DNA of 64,000 nt from Petrolisthes cinctipes. Its lineage: Eukaryota; Arthropoda; Malacostraca; Decapoda; Porcellanidae. The DNA is taken from positions 2,076,001-2,140,000 of the forward strand of contig JAWQEG010000490.1 in the NCBI GenBank assembly GCA_033782935.1, read 5' to 3'. Numbering within the stretch: position 1 is the first letter of the stretch; each line of letters starts with the position of its first letter. The translations under genes and the position numbers were made by a program. The notes beneath the pieces are model-generated. The model made no database searches. It saw nothing but the letters and a program-made list of their open reading frames with translations, and was not told where the DNA came from. This document shows positions 13,394-26,200 of the stretch, in pieces.

Positions 13394-13569
13394 TATTTTG
13401 AAAATATTCTAGCACTGTGTAGGCATGTACAGATTGCTTCTGGGACCCCAAAATATTGAATTTTCGGGTGTTTTGAGCCTGAATTTGAGATATAAACGGG
13501 TACAGAAGATACATGCACATATTGACTTTGGGCATCTAAAATATCGATTTTCAGCATGTTTTGGGCCTG
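13394..13569 (+). repeat. Monomer b1 (176 bp, trimer X)
   Basis: Marked by ATTCTAGCACTGTGTAGG at its start, CAGATTGCTTC, AAAATATTGAATTTT, TTTTGAGCCTG, AAACGGGTACAGAAG, ATACATGCACATATTGAC and GGGCATCTAAAATATCG. Compared with a and c it has T where they have C in three CpG contexts (CAGATTG, ATATTGAAT, ATATTGAC). It contains the full 29-bp segment that is missing from a monomers. Confidence 0.9.
13485..13501 (+). other. CENP-B-box-like motif, degenerate (reference copy in b1)
   Basis: The 17-mer ending AAACGGGT fits 7 of the 9 core positions of the mammalian CENP-B box pattern (NTTCGNNNNANNCGGGN). It matches the leading T, the G, the A and CGGG, and misses the second T and the C. It is repeated in nearly all b and c monomers, and the 29-bp deletion removes it from all a monomers. 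CENP-B binding is not implied: two core bases are wrong and the host is unknown. Confidence 0.25.
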
Positions 13570-13746
13570 TATTTTGAAAATACTCTAACACTAAGTAGGC
13601 ATGTACAGATTGCTTCTGGGACCCCAAAATATTGAATTTTCGGGTGTTTTGAGCCTGAATTTGAGATATAAACGGGTACTGAAGATGCATGCACATATCG
13701 ACTTTTGGGCACCTAAAAGATCGATTTTCAGTATGTTTTGAGCATG
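13570..13746 (+). repeat. Monomer c1 (177 bp, trimer X)
   Basis: The 5' half resembles b (CAGATTGCTTC, ATATTGAATTTT, TTTTGAGCCTG). The 3' half is c-like (GGGTACTGAAGATG, TGCATGCA, ATATCGAC, ACCTAAAAGATCG) and ends GTATGTTTTGAGCATG. The GGGTACTGAAG form, with T instead of A, is a good tag for c1. This copy has CTAAGTAGG near its start and GGGCACC instead of the usual GTGCACC. Confidence 0.88.
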
Positions 13747-13894
13747 TATTTTGAAAATACTCTAACACGGAGTAGGCATGTACAGATCGCTTCTGGGACC
13801 CCTAAATATCGAATTTTCGGGTGTTTTGGGACTGAATTTGAGATATCGACTTTTTGGCACCTAAAAGATCGATTTTTAGCATGTTTTTAGCCTA
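13747..13894 (+). repeat. Monomer a2 (148 bp, first monomer of trimer Y)
   Basis: Carries CAGATCGCTTCTGGGACCCC, CTAAATATCG, TTTTGGGACTG and ATATCGACTTTTTGGCACC followed by AAAAGATCG, which separates it from a1. It has the same 29-bp deletion as a1, with the junction at 13846/13847, so the deletion predates the split of trimers X and Y. Confidence 0.9.
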
Positions 13895-14070
13895 TATTTT
13901 GAAAATATTCTAGCACTGAGTAGGCATGTACAGATTGCTTCTGGGACCCCAAAATATTGAATTTTCGGGTGTTTTGAGCCTGAATTTGAGATATATACGG
14001 GTACAGAAGATACATGCACATATTGACTTTGGGCACCAAAAATATCGATTTTCAGCATGTTTTGGGCCTG
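13895..14070 (+). repeat. Monomer b2 (176 bp, trimer Y)
   Basis: Like b1 in its first two thirds, but with CACTGAGTAGG instead of CACTGTGTAGG, and with GGGCACCAAAAATATCG and GGGCCTGAATTTTG at its 3' end. The following dyad is therefore AATTTTGAAAATA, with its outermost base pair broken. This copy has one change, GATATATACGGG in place of GATATAAACGGG. Confidence 0.9.
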
Positions 14071-14247
14071 AATTTTGAAAATACTCTAACACGGAGTAGG
14101 CATGTACAGATCGCTTCTGGGACCCCAAAATATCGAATTTTCGGGTGTTTAGGGCCAGAATTTGAGATATAAACGGGTACAGAAGATGCATGCACATATC
14201 GACTTTTGGGCACCTAAGAGATCGATTTTCAGTATGTTTTTGGCCTG
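14071..14247 (+). repeat. Monomer c2 (177 bp, trimer Y)
   Basis: Tagged by CAGATCGCTTC, ATATCGAATTTT and the distinctive GGGTGTTTAGGGCCAG, then GGGTACAGAAGATG, TGCATGCA, ATATCGACTTTTGGGCACC and GTATGTTTTTGGCCTG. The 29 bp missing from a monomers lie at 14171-14199 here and are bracketed by ATAT on both sides. Confidence 0.9.
14187..14194. repeat. 8-bp palindrome TGCATGCA in c monomers
   Basis: Present in c1 and c2 (GATGCATGCACATAT) but reduced to ACATGCA in b, and absent from a because it lies in the 29-bp deletion. It gives c monomers a perfect palindrome that the other classes lack. Confidence 0.85.
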
Positions 14248-15254
14248 TATTTTGAAAATACTCTATCACGGAGTAGGCATGTACAGATACCTTCTGGGAC
14301 CTCTAAATATCGAATTTTCGGGTGTTTTGGGACTGAATTTGAGATATCGAATTTTTTGGCACCTAAAATGTCGATTTTTAGCATGTTTTTAGCCTATATT
14401 TTGAAAATATTCTAGCACTGTGTAGGCATGTACAGATTGCTTCTGGGACCCCAAAATATTGAATTTTCGGGTGTTTTGAGCCTGAATTTGAGATATAAAT
14501 GGGTACAGAAGATACATGCACATATTGACTTTGGGCATCTAAAATATCGATTTTCAGCATGTTTTGGGCCTGTATTTTGAAAATACTCTAACACTAAGTA
14601 GGCATGTACAGATTGCTTCTGGGACCCCAAAATATTGAATTTTCGACTGTTTTGAGCCTGAATTTGAGATATAAACGGGTACTGAATGAAGATGCATGCA
14701 CATATCGACTTTTGTGCACCTAAAAGATCGATTTTCAGTATGTTTTGAGCATGTATTTTGAAAATACTCTAACACAGAGTAGGCATGTACAGATCGCTTC
14801 TGGGAACCATAAATATCGAATTTTCGGGTGTTTTGGGACTGAATTTGAGATATCGACTTTTTGGCACCTAAAAGATCGATTTTTAGCATGTTTTTAGCCT
14901 ATATTTTGAAAATATTCTAGCACTGTGTAGGCATGTACAGATTGCTTCTGGGACCCCAAAATATTGAATTTTCGGGTGTTTTGAGCCTGAATTTGAGATA
15001 TAAACGGGTACAGAAGATACATGCACATATTGACTTTGGGCACCAAAAATATCGATTTTCAGCATGTTTTGGGCCTGAATTTTGAAAATACTCTAACACT
15101 GAGTAAGCATGTACAGATTGCTTCTGGGACCCCAAAATATCGAATTTTCGGGTGTTTAGGGCCAGAATTTGAGATATAAACGGGTACAGAAGATGCATGC
15201 ACATATCGACTTTTGTGCACCTAAAAGATCGATTTTCAGTATGTTTTTGGCCTG
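14248..15254 (+). repeat. HOR copy, 1007 bp (two small insertions)
   Basis: Same six-monomer order as the reference unit. It is 5 bp longer: one extra base in a1 (ATATCGAATTTTTTGG, near 14350) and a TGAA tandem duplication in c1 at 14683-14690. Its c1 also carries TTTCGACTG in place of TTTCGGGTG. Confidence 0.88.
14683..14690 (+). repeat. TGAA tandem duplication
   Basis: GGGTACTGAAGATG reads GGGTACTGAATGAAGATG, a 4-bp direct duplication. It was seen only in this HOR copy and accounts for four of its five extra bases. Confidence 0.88.
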
Positions 15255-16256
15255 TATTTTGAAAATACTCTAACACGGAGTAGGCATGTACAGATACCTT
15301 CTGGGACCTCTAAATATCGAATTTTCGGGTGTTATGGGACTGAATTTGAGATATCGATTTTTTAGCACCTAAAATGTCGAGTTTTAGCATGTTTTTAGCC
15401 TATATTTTGAAAATATTCTAGCACTGTGTAGGCATGTACAGATTGCTTCTCGGACCCCAAAATATTGAATTTTCGGGTGTTTTGAGCCTGAATTTGAGAT
15501 ATAAACGGGTACAGAAGATACATGCACATATTGACTTTGGGCATCTAAAATATCGATTTTCAGCATGTTTTGGGCCTGTATTTTGAAAATACTCTAACAC
15601 TAAGTAGGCATGTACAGATTGCTTCTGGGACCCCGAAATATTGAATTTTCGGGTGTTTTGAGCCTGAATTTGAGATATAAACGGGTACTGAAGATGCATG
15701 CACATATCGACTTTTGTGCACCTAAAAGATCGATTTTCAATATGTTTTGAGCATGTATTTTGAAAATACTCTAACACGGAGTAGGCATGTACAGATCGCT
15801 TCTGGGACCCCTAAATATCGAATTTTCGGGTGTTTTGGGACTGAATTTGAGATATCGACTTTTTGGCACCTAAAAGATCGATTTTTAGCATGTTTTTAGC
15901 CTATATTTTGAAAATATTCTAGCACTGAGTAGGCATGTACAGATTGCTTCTGGGACCCCAAAATATTGAATTTTCGGGTGTTTTGAGCCTGAATTTGAGA
16001 TATAAACGGGTACAGAAGATACATGCACATATTGACTTTGGGCACCAAAAATATCGATTTTAAGCATGTTTTGGGCCTGAATTTTGAAAATACTCTAACA
16101 CGGAGTAGGCATGTACAGATCGCTTCTGGGACCCCAAAATATCGAATTTTCGGGTGTTTAGGGCCAGAATTTGAGATATAAACGGGTACAGAAGATGCAT
16201 GCACATATCGACTTTTGGGCACCTAAAAGATCGATTTTCAGTATGTATTTGGCCTG
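15255..16256 (+). repeat. HOR copy, 1002 bp
   Basis: Complete a1-b1-c1-a2-b2-c2 unit directly adjoining its neighbours. It shares the local tags TCGAGTTTT (a1) and CACTAAGTAGG (b1/c1 junction) with nearby copies, which shows local homogenisation. Confidence 0.9.
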
Positions 16257-17258
16257 TATTTTGAAAATACTCTATCACGGAGTAGGCATGTACAGATACC
16301 TTCTGGGACCTCTAAATATCGAATTTTCGGGTGTTTTGGGACTGAATTTGAGATATCGATTTTTTGGCACCTAAAATGTCGAGTTTTAGCATGTTTTTAG
16401 CCTATGTTTTGAAAATATTCTAGCACTGTGTAGGCATGTACAGATTGCTTCTGGGACCCCAAAATATTGAATTTTCGGGTGTTTTGAGCCTGAATTTGAG
16501 ATATAAACGGGTACAGAAGATACATGCACATATTGACTTTGGGCATCTAAAATATCGATTTTCAGCATGTTTTGGGCCTGTATTTTGAAAATACTCTAAC
16601 ACTAAGTAGGCATGTACAGATTGCTTCTGGGACCCCAAAATATTGAATTTTCGGGTGTTTTGAGCCTGAATTTGAGATATAAACGGGTACTGAAGATGCA
16701 TGCACATATCGACTTTTGTGCACCTAAAAGATCGATTTTCAATATGTTTTGAGCATGTATTTTGAAAATACTCTAACACGGAGTAGGCATGTACAGATCG
16801 CTTCTGGGACCCCTAAATATCGAATTTTCGGGTGTTTTGGGACTGAATTTGAGATATCGACTTTTTGGCACCTAAAAGATCGATTTTTAGCATGTTTTTA
16901 GCCTATATTTTGAAAATATTCTAGCACTGAGTAGGCATGTACAGATTGCTTCTGGGACCCCAAAATATTGAATTTTCGGGTGTTTTGAGCCTGAATTTGA
17001 GATATAAACGGGTACAGAAGATACATGCACATATTGACTTTGGGCACCAAAAATATCGATTTTCAGCATGTTTTGGGCCTGAATTTTGAAAATACTCTAA
17101 CACGGAGTAGGCATGTACAGATCGCTTCTGGGACCCCAAAATATCGAATTTTCGGGTGTTTAGGGCCAGAATTTGAGATATAAACGGGTACAGAAGATGC
17201 ATGCACATATCGACTTTTGGGCACCTAATAGATCGATTTTCAGTATGTTTTTGGCCTG
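16257..17258 (+). repeat. HOR copy, 1002 bp, last of the regular run
   Basis: Complete six-monomer unit with TCGAGTTTT and CACTAAGTAGG tags. Its c1 has TTCAATATG, as does the preceding copy. After 17258 the regular alternation stops and mixed HOR forms begin. Confidence 0.9.
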
Positions 17259-20200
17259 TATTTTGAAAATACTCTAACACGGAGTAGGCATGTACAGATA
17301 CCTTCTGGGACCTCTAAATATCGAATTTTCGGGTGTTTTGGGACTGAATTTGAGATATCGATTTTTTGACACCTAAAATGTCGATTTTTAGCATGTTTTT
17401 AGCCTATATTTTGAAAATATTCTAGCACTGTGTAGGCATGTACAGATTGCTTCTGGGACCCCAAAATATTGAATTTTCGGGTGTTTTGAGCCTGAATTAG
17501 AGATATAAACGGGTACAGAAGATACATGCACATATTGATTTTGGGCACCTAAAAGATCGATTTTCAGTATGTTTTTGGCCTGTATTTTGAAAATACTCTA
17601 ACACGGAGTAGGCATGTACAGATACCTTCTGGGACCTCTAAATATCGAATTTTCGGGTGTTTTGGGACTGAATTTGAGATATCGATTTTTTGACACCTAA
17701 AATGTCGATTTTTAGCATGTTTTTAGCCTATATTTTGAAAATATTATAGCACTGTGTAGGCATGTACAGATTGCTTCTGGGACCCAAAATATTGAATTTT
17801 CGGGTGTTTTGAGCCTGAATTTGAGATATAAACGGGTACAGAAAATACATGCACATATTGACTTTGGGCATCTAAAATATCGATTTTCAGCATGTTTTGA
17901 TCCTGTATTTTGAAAATACTCTAACACTGAGTAGGCATCTACAGATTGCTTCTGGGACCCCAAAATATTTAATTTTCGGGTGTTTTGAGCCTGAATTTGA
18001 GATATAAACGAGTACTGAAGATGCTTGCACATATCGACTTTTGTGCGCCTAAAAGATCGATTTTCAGTATGTTTTGAGCATGTATTTTGAAAATACTCTA
18101 ACACGGAGTAGGCATGTACAGATCGCTTCTGGGACCCCTAAATATCGAATTTTCGGGTGTTTTGGGACTGAATTTGAGATATCGACTTTTTGGCACCTAA
18201 AAGATCGATTTTTAGCATGTTTTTAGCCTATATTTTGAAAATATTCTAGCACTGAGTAGGCATGTACAGATTGCTTCTGGGACCTCAAAATATTGAATTT
18301 TCGGGTGTTTTGAGCCTGAATTTGAGATATAAACGGGTACAGAAGATTCATGCACATATTGACTTTGGGCACCAAAAATATCGATTTTAAGCATGTTTTG
18401 GGCCTGAATTTTGAAAATACTCTAAAACGGAGTAGGCATGTACAGATACCTTCTGGGACCTCTAAATATCGAATTTTCGGGTGTTTTGGGACTGAATTTG
18501 AGATATCGATTTTTTGGCACCTAAAATGTCGATTTTTAGCATGTTTTTAGCCTATATTTTGAAAATATTCTAGCACTGTGTAGGCATGTACAGATTGCTT
18601 CTGGGACCCCAAAATATTGAATTTTCTGGTGTTTTGAGCCTGAATTTGAGATATAAACGGGTACAGAAGATACATGCACATATTGACTTTGGGCATCTAA
18701 AATATCGATTTTCAGCATGTTTTGGGCCTGTATTTTGAAAATACTCTAACACTGAGTAGGCATGTACAGATTGCTTCTGGGACCCCAAAATATTGATTTT
18801 TCGGGTGTTTTGAGCCTGAATTTGAGATATAAACGGGTACAGAAGATACATGCACATATTGACTTTGGGCACCAAAAATATCCATTTTCAGCATGTTTTG
18901 GGCATGAATTTTGAAAATGCTCTAACACGGAGTAGACATGTACAGATCGCTTCTGGGACCCCAAAATATCGAATTTTCGGGTGTTTAGGGCCAGAATTTG
19001 AGATATAAACGGGTACAGAAGATGCATGCACATATCGACTTTTGGGCACCTAAAAGATCGATTTTCAGTATGTTTCTAGCCTGTATTTTGAAAATACTCT
19101 AACACGGAGTAGGCATGTACAGATCGCTTCTGGGACCCCTAAATATCGAAGTTTCGGGTGTTTTGGGACTGAATTTGAGATATCGACTTTTTGGCACTTA
19201 AAAGATCGATTTTTAGCATGTTTTTAGCCTATATTTTGAAAATATTCTAGCACTGTACAGATTGCTTCTGGGACCCCAAAATATTGGATTTTCGGGTGTT
19301 TTGAGCCTGAATTTGATATATAAACGGGTACAGAAGATACATGCACATATTGACTTTGGGCATCTAAAATATCGATTTTCAGCATGTTTTGGGCCTGTAT
19401 TTTGAAAATATTCTAGCACTGAGTAGGCATGTACAGATTGCTTCTGGGACCCCAAAATATTGAATTTTCGGGTGTTTTGAGCCTGAATTTAAGATATAAA
19501 CGAGTACAGAAGATACATGCACATATTGATTTTGGGCACCAAAAATATCGATTTTCAGCATGTTTTGGGCCTGAATTTTGAAAATACTCTAACACGGAGT
19601 AGGCATGTACAGATCGCTTCTGGGACCCCAAAATATCGAATTTTCGGGTGTTTAGGGCCAGAATTTGAGATATAAACGGGTACAGAAGATGCATGCACAT
19701 ATCGACTTTTGGGCACCTAAAAGATCGATTTTCAGTATGTTTTTGGCCTGTATTTTGAAAATACTCTAACACGGAGTAGGCATGTACAGATACCTTCTGG
19801 GACCTCTAAATATCGAATTTTCGGGTGTTTTGGGACTGAATTTGAGATATCGATTTTTGGGCATCTAAAATATCGATTTTCAGCATGTTTTGGGCCTGTA
19901 TTTTGAAAATACTCTAACTCGGAGTAGGCATGTACAGATTGCTTCTGGGACCCCAAAATATTGAATTTTCGGGTGTTTTGAGCCTGAATTTGAGATATAA
20001 ACGGGTACTGAAGATGCATGCACATATCGACTTTTGTGCACCTAAAAGATCGATTTTCAGTATGTTTTGAGCATGTATTTTGAAAATACTCTAACACGGA
20101 GTAGGCATGTACAGATCGCTTCTGGGACCCCAAAATATCGAATTTTCGGGTGTTTTGGGACTGAATTTGAGATATCGACTTTTTGGCACCTAAAAGATCG

Positions 20201-23200
20201 ATTTTTAGCATGTTTTTAGCCTATATTTTGAAAATATTCTAGCACTGTACAGATTGCTTCTGGGACCCCAAAATATTGAATTTTCGGGTGTTTTGAGCCT
20301 GAATTTGAGATATAAACGGGTACAGAAGATACATGGACATATTGACTTTGGGCACCAAAAATATCGATTTTCAGCATGTTTTGGGCCTGAATTTTGAAAA
20401 TACTCTAACACGGAGTAGGCATGTACAGATCGCTTCTGGAACCCTAAAATATCGAATTTTCGGGTGTTTAGGGCCAGAATTTGAGATATAAACGGGTACA
20501 GAAGATGCATGCACATATCGACTTTTGGGCACCTAAAAGATCGATTTTCAGTATGTTTTTGGCCTGTATTTTGAAAATACTCTAACACGGAGTAGGCATG
20601 TACAGATACCTTCTGGGACCTCTAAATATAGAATTTTCGGGTGTTTTGGGACTGAATTTGAGATATCGATTTTTTGGCACCTATAATATCGATTTTTAGC
20701 ATGTTTTTAGCCTATATTTTGAAAATATTATAGCACTGTGTAGGCATGTACAGATTGCTTCTGGGACCCCAAAATATTGAATTTTCGGGTGTTTTGAGCC
20801 TGAATTTGAGATATAAACGGGTACAGAAGATACATGCACATATTGACTTTGGGCATCTAAAATATCGATTTTCAGCATGTTTTGGGCCTGTATTTTGAAA
20901 ATACTCTAACACTGAGTAAGCATGTACAGATTGCTTCTGGGACCCCAAAATATCGAATTTTCGGGTGTTTTGAGCCTGAATTTGAGATATAAACGGGTAC
21001 TGAAGATGCATGCACATATCGACTTTTGTGCACCTAAAAGATCGATTTTCAGTATGTTTTGAGCATGTATTTTGAAAATACTCTAACACGGAGTAGGCAT
21101 GTACAGATCGCTTCTGGGACCCCTAAATATCGAATTTTCGGGGGTTTTGGGACTGAATTTGAGATATCGACTTTTTGGTACCTAAAAGATCGATTTTTAG
21201 CATGTTTTTAGCCTATATTTTGAAAATATTCTAGCACTGTGTAGGCATGTACAGATTGCTTCTGGGACCCCAAAATATTGAATTTTCGGGTGTTTTGAGC
21301 CTGAATTTGAGATATAAACGGGTACAGAAGATACATGCACATATTGACTTTGGGCATCTAAAATATCGATTTTCAGCATGTTTTGGGCCTGTATTTTGAA
21401 AATACTCTAACACTGAGTAGGCATGTACAGATTGCTTCTGGGACCCCAAAATATTGAATTTTCGGGTGTTTTGAGCCTGAATTTGAGATATAAACGGGTA
21501 CTGAAGATGCATGCATATATCGACTTTTGTGCACCTAAAAGATCGATTTTCAGTATGTTTTGAGCATGTATTTTGAAAATACTCTAACACGGAGTAGGCA
21601 TGTACAGATCGCTTCTGGGACCCCTAAATATCGAATTTTCGGGTGTTTTGGGACTGAATTTGAGATATCGACTTTTTGGCACCTAAAAGATCGATTTTTA
21701 GCATGTTTTTAGCCTATATTTTGAAAATATTCTAGCACTGTACAGATTGCTTCTGGACCCCAAAATATTGAATTTTCGGGTGTTTTGAGCCTGAATTTGA
21801 GATATAAACGGGTACAGAAGATACATGCACATATTGACTTTGGGCACCAAAAATATCGATTTTCAGCATGTTTTGGGCCTGAATTTTGAAAATACTCTAA
21901 CACCGAGTAGGCATGTACAGATCGCTTCTGGGACACCAAAATATTGAATTTTCGGGTGTTTAGGGCCAGAATTTGAGATATAAACGGGTACAGAAGATGC
22001 ATGCACATATCGACTTTTGGGCACCTAAAAGATCGATTTTCAGTATGTTTTTGGCCTGTATTTTGAAAATACTCTAACACGGAGTAGGCATGTACAGATA
22101 CCTTCTGGGACCTCTAAATATCGAATTTTCGGGTGTTTTAGGACTGAATTTGAGATATCGATTTTTTGGCACCTAAAATGTTGATTTTTAGCATGTTTTT
22201 AGCCTATATTTTGAAAATATTCTAGCACTGTGTAGGCATGTACAGATTGCTTCTGGGACCCCAAAATATTGAATTTTCGGGTGTTTTGAGCCTGAATTTG
22301 AGATATAAACGGGTACAGAAGATACATGCACATATTGACTTTGGGCATCTAAAATATCGATTTTCAGCATGTTTTGGGCCTGTATTTTGAAAATACTCTA
22401 ACACTGAGTAGGCATGTACAGATTGCTTCTGGGACCCCAAAATATTGAATTTTCGGGTGTTTTGAGCCTGAATTTGAGATATAAACGGGTACAGAAGATA
22501 CATTCACATATTGACTTTGGGCATCTAAAATATCGATTTTCAGCATGTTTTGGGCCTGTATTTTGAAAATACTCTAACACTGAGTAGGCATGTACAGATT
22601 GCTTCTGGGACCCCAAAATATTGAATTTTCGGGTGTTTTGAGCCTGAATTTGAGATATAAACGGGTACTGAAGATGCATGCACATATCGACTTTTGTGCA
22701 CCTAAAAGATCGATTTTCAGTATGTTTTGAGCATGTATTTTGAAATTACTCTAACACGGAGTAGGCATGTACAGATCGCTTCTGGGACCCCTAAATATCG
22801 AATTTTCGGGTGTTTTGGGACTGAATTTGAGATATCGACTTTTTGGCACCTAAAAGATCGATTTTTAGCATGTTTTTAACCTATATTTTGAAAATATTCT
22901 AGCACTGAGTAGGCATGTACAGATTGCTTCTGGGACCCCATAATATTGAATTTTCGGGTGTTTTGAGCTTGAATTTGAGATATAAACGGGTACAGAAGAT
23001 ACATGCACATATTGACTTTGGGCACCAAAAATATCGATTTTCAGCATGTTTTGGGCCTGAATTTTGAAAATACTCTAACACGGAGTAGGCATGTACAGAT
23101 ACCTTCTAGGACCTCTAAATATCGAATTTTCGGTTGTTTTGAGACTGAATTTGACTTATCGATTTTTTGGCACCTAAAATGTCGATTTTTAGCATGTTTT

Positions 23201-26200
23201 TAGCCTATATTTTGAAAATATTCTAGCACTGTGTAGGCATGTACAGATTGCTTCTGGGACCCCAAAATATTGAATTTTCGGGTGTTTTGAGCCTGAATTT
23301 GAGATATAAAAGGGTACAGAAGATACATGCACATATTGACTTTGGGCATCTAAAATATCGATTTTCAGCATGTTTTGGGCCTGTATTTTGAAAATACTCT
23401 AACACTGAGTACAGATTGCTTCTGGGACCCCAAAATATTGAATTTTCGGGTGTTTTGAGCCTGAATTTGAGATATAAACGGGTACTGAAGATGCATGCAC
23501 ATATCGACTTTTGGGCACCTAAAAGATCGATTTTCAGTATGTTTTGAGCATGTATTTTGAAAATACTCTAACACGGAGTAGGCATGTACAGATACCTTCT
23601 GGGACCCCTACATATCGAATTTTCGGGTGTTTTGGGACTGAATATGAGATATCGATTTTTTGGCACCTAAAAGATCGATTTTCAGTATGTTTTGAGCATG
23701 TATTTTGAAAATACTCTAACACTGAGTAGGCATGTACAGATCGCTTCTGGGACCCTTAAATATCGAATTTTTGGGTGTTTTGGGACTGAATTTGAGATAT
23801 CGACTTTTTGGCACCTAAAAGATCGATTTTTAGCATGTTTTTAGCCTATATTTTGAAAATATTCTAGCACTGAGTAGGCATTTACAGATTGCTTCTGGGA
23901 CCCCAAAATATTGAATTTTCGGGTGTTTTGAGCCTGAATTTGAGATATAAACGGGTACAGAAGATACATGCACATATTGACTTTGGGCACCAATAATATC
24001 GATTTTCAGCATGTTTTGGGCCTGAATTTTGAAAATACTCTAACACGGACTAGGCATGTACAGATTGCTTCTGGGATCCCAAAATATTGAATTTTCGGGT
24101 GTTTTGAGCCAGAATTTGAGATATAAACGGGTACTGAAGATGCTTGCACATATCGACTTTTGGGCACCTAAAAGATCGATTTTCAGTATGTTTTGAGCAT
24201 GTATTTTGAAAATACTCTAACACGGAGTAGGCATGTACAGATACCTTCTGGGACCCCTACATATCGAATTTTCGGGTGTTTTGGGACTGAATATGAGATA
24301 TCGATTTTTTGGCACCTAAAAGATCGATTTTTAGCATGTTTTTAGCCTATATTTTGAAAATATTCTAGCACTGTACAGATTGCTTCTGGGACCCCAAAAT
24401 ATTGAATTTTCGGGTGTTTTGAGCCTGAATTTGAGATATAAACGGGTACAGAAGATACATGCACATATTGACTTTGGGCATCTAAAATATCGATTTTCAG
24501 CATGTTTTGGGCCTGTATTTTGAAAATACTCTAACACTGAGTAGGCATGTACAGATTGCTTCTGGGACCCCAAAATATTTAATTTTCGGGTGTTTTAAGC
24601 CTAAATTTGAGATATAAACGGGTACTGAAGATGCATGCACATATCGACTTTTGTGCACCTAAAAGATCGATTTTCAGTATGTTTTGAGCATGTATTTTGA
24701 AAATACTCTAACACGGAGTAGGCATGTACAGATTGCTTCTGGGACCCCTAGATATCGAATTTTCGGGTGTTTTAGGACTGAATTTGAGATATCGACTTTT
24801 TGGCACCTAAAAGATCGATTTTTAGCATGTTTTTAGCCTATATTTTGAAAATATTCTAGCACTGGGTAGGCATGTACAGATTGCTTCTGGGACCCCAAAA
24901 TATTGAATTTTCGGGTGTTTTGAGGCTGAATTTGAGATATAAACGGGTACAGAAGATACATGCACATATTGACTTTGGGCACCAAAAATATCGATTTTCA
25001 GCATGTTTTGGGCCTGAATTTTGAAAATACTCTAACACGGAGTAGGCATGTACAGATCGCTTCTGGGACCCCAAAATATCGAATTTTCGGGTGTTTAGGG
25101 CCAGAATTTGAGATAAAAACGGGTACAGAAGATGCATGCACATATCGACTTTTGGGCACCTAAGAGATCGATTTTCAGTATGTTTTTGGCCTGTATTTTG
25201 AAAATACTCTAACACGGAGTAGGCATGTACAGATCGCTTCTGGGACCCCTATATATCGAATTTTCGGGTGTTTTGGGACTGAATTTGAGATATCGACTTT
25301 TTGGCACCTAAAAGATCGATTTTTAGCATGTTTTTAGCCTATATTTTGAAAATATTCTAGCACTGTACAGATTGCTTCTGGGACCCCAAAATATTGAATT
25401 TTCGGGTGTTTTGAGCCTGAATTTGAGATATAAACGGGTACAGAAGAAACATGCACATATTGACTTTGGGCATCTAAAATATCGATTTTCAGCATGTTTT
25501 GGGCCTGTATTTTGAAAATACTCTAACACTGAGTAAGTATGTACAGATTGCTTCTGGGACCCCAAAATATTGAATTTTCGGGTGTTTTGAGCCTGAATTT
25601 GAGATATAAACGGGTACTGAAGATGCATGCACATATCGACTTTTGTGCACCTAAAAGATCGATTTTCAGTATGTTTTGAGCATGTATTTTGAAAATACTC
25701 TAACACGGAGTAGGCATGTACAGATCGCCTCTGGGACCCCTAAATATCGAATTTTCGGGTGTTTTGGGACTGAATTTGAGATATCGACTTTTTGGCACCT
25801 AAAAGATCGATTTTTAGCATGTTTTTAGCCTATATTTTGAAAATATTCTAGCACTGAGTAGGCATGTACAGATTGCTTCTGGGACTCCAAAATATTGAAT
25901 TTTCGGGTGTTTTGAGCCTGAATTTGAGATATAAACGGGTACAGAAGATACATGCACATATTGACTTTGGGCACCAAAAATATCGATTTTCAGCATGTTT
26001 TGGGCCTGAATTTTGAAAATACTCTAACACGGAGTAGGCATGTACAGATACCTTCTGGGACCTCTAAATATCGAATTTTCGGGTGTTTTGGGACTGAATT
26101 TGAGATATCGATTTTTTGGCACCTAAAATGTCGATTTTTAGCATGTTTTTAGCCTATATTTTGAAAATATTCTAGCACTGTGTAGGCATGTACAGATTGC

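Larger units (their letters stand above)
13246..14247 (+). repeat. Reference 1002-bp hexameric higher-order repeat (a1-b1-c1-a2-b2-c2)
   Basis: This is the cleanest example of the full higher-order unit. Taking the first base of the TATTTTGAAAATA dyad as the monomer start, the six monomers are 148, 176, 177, 148, 176 and 177 bp, which sums exactly to 1002. The two 501-bp halves (X and Y) share length and layout but differ at fixed diagnostic sites: ACCTTC against CGCTTC after CAGAT in a1 and a2; GGGCATCTAAAA against GGGCACCAAAAA in b1 and b2; GTGCACC with TTTTGAGCATG against GGGCACC with TTTTTGGCCTG in c1 and c2. Because the halves differ consistently, the true repeating unit here is 1002 bp rather than 501 bp. 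Confidence 0.93.

Noticed and set aside
13485..13501. A true CENP-B box
   Set aside because: Two of nine core positions (the second T and the C of TTCG) do not match in the usual monomer, so it is listed only as a degenerate look-alike.
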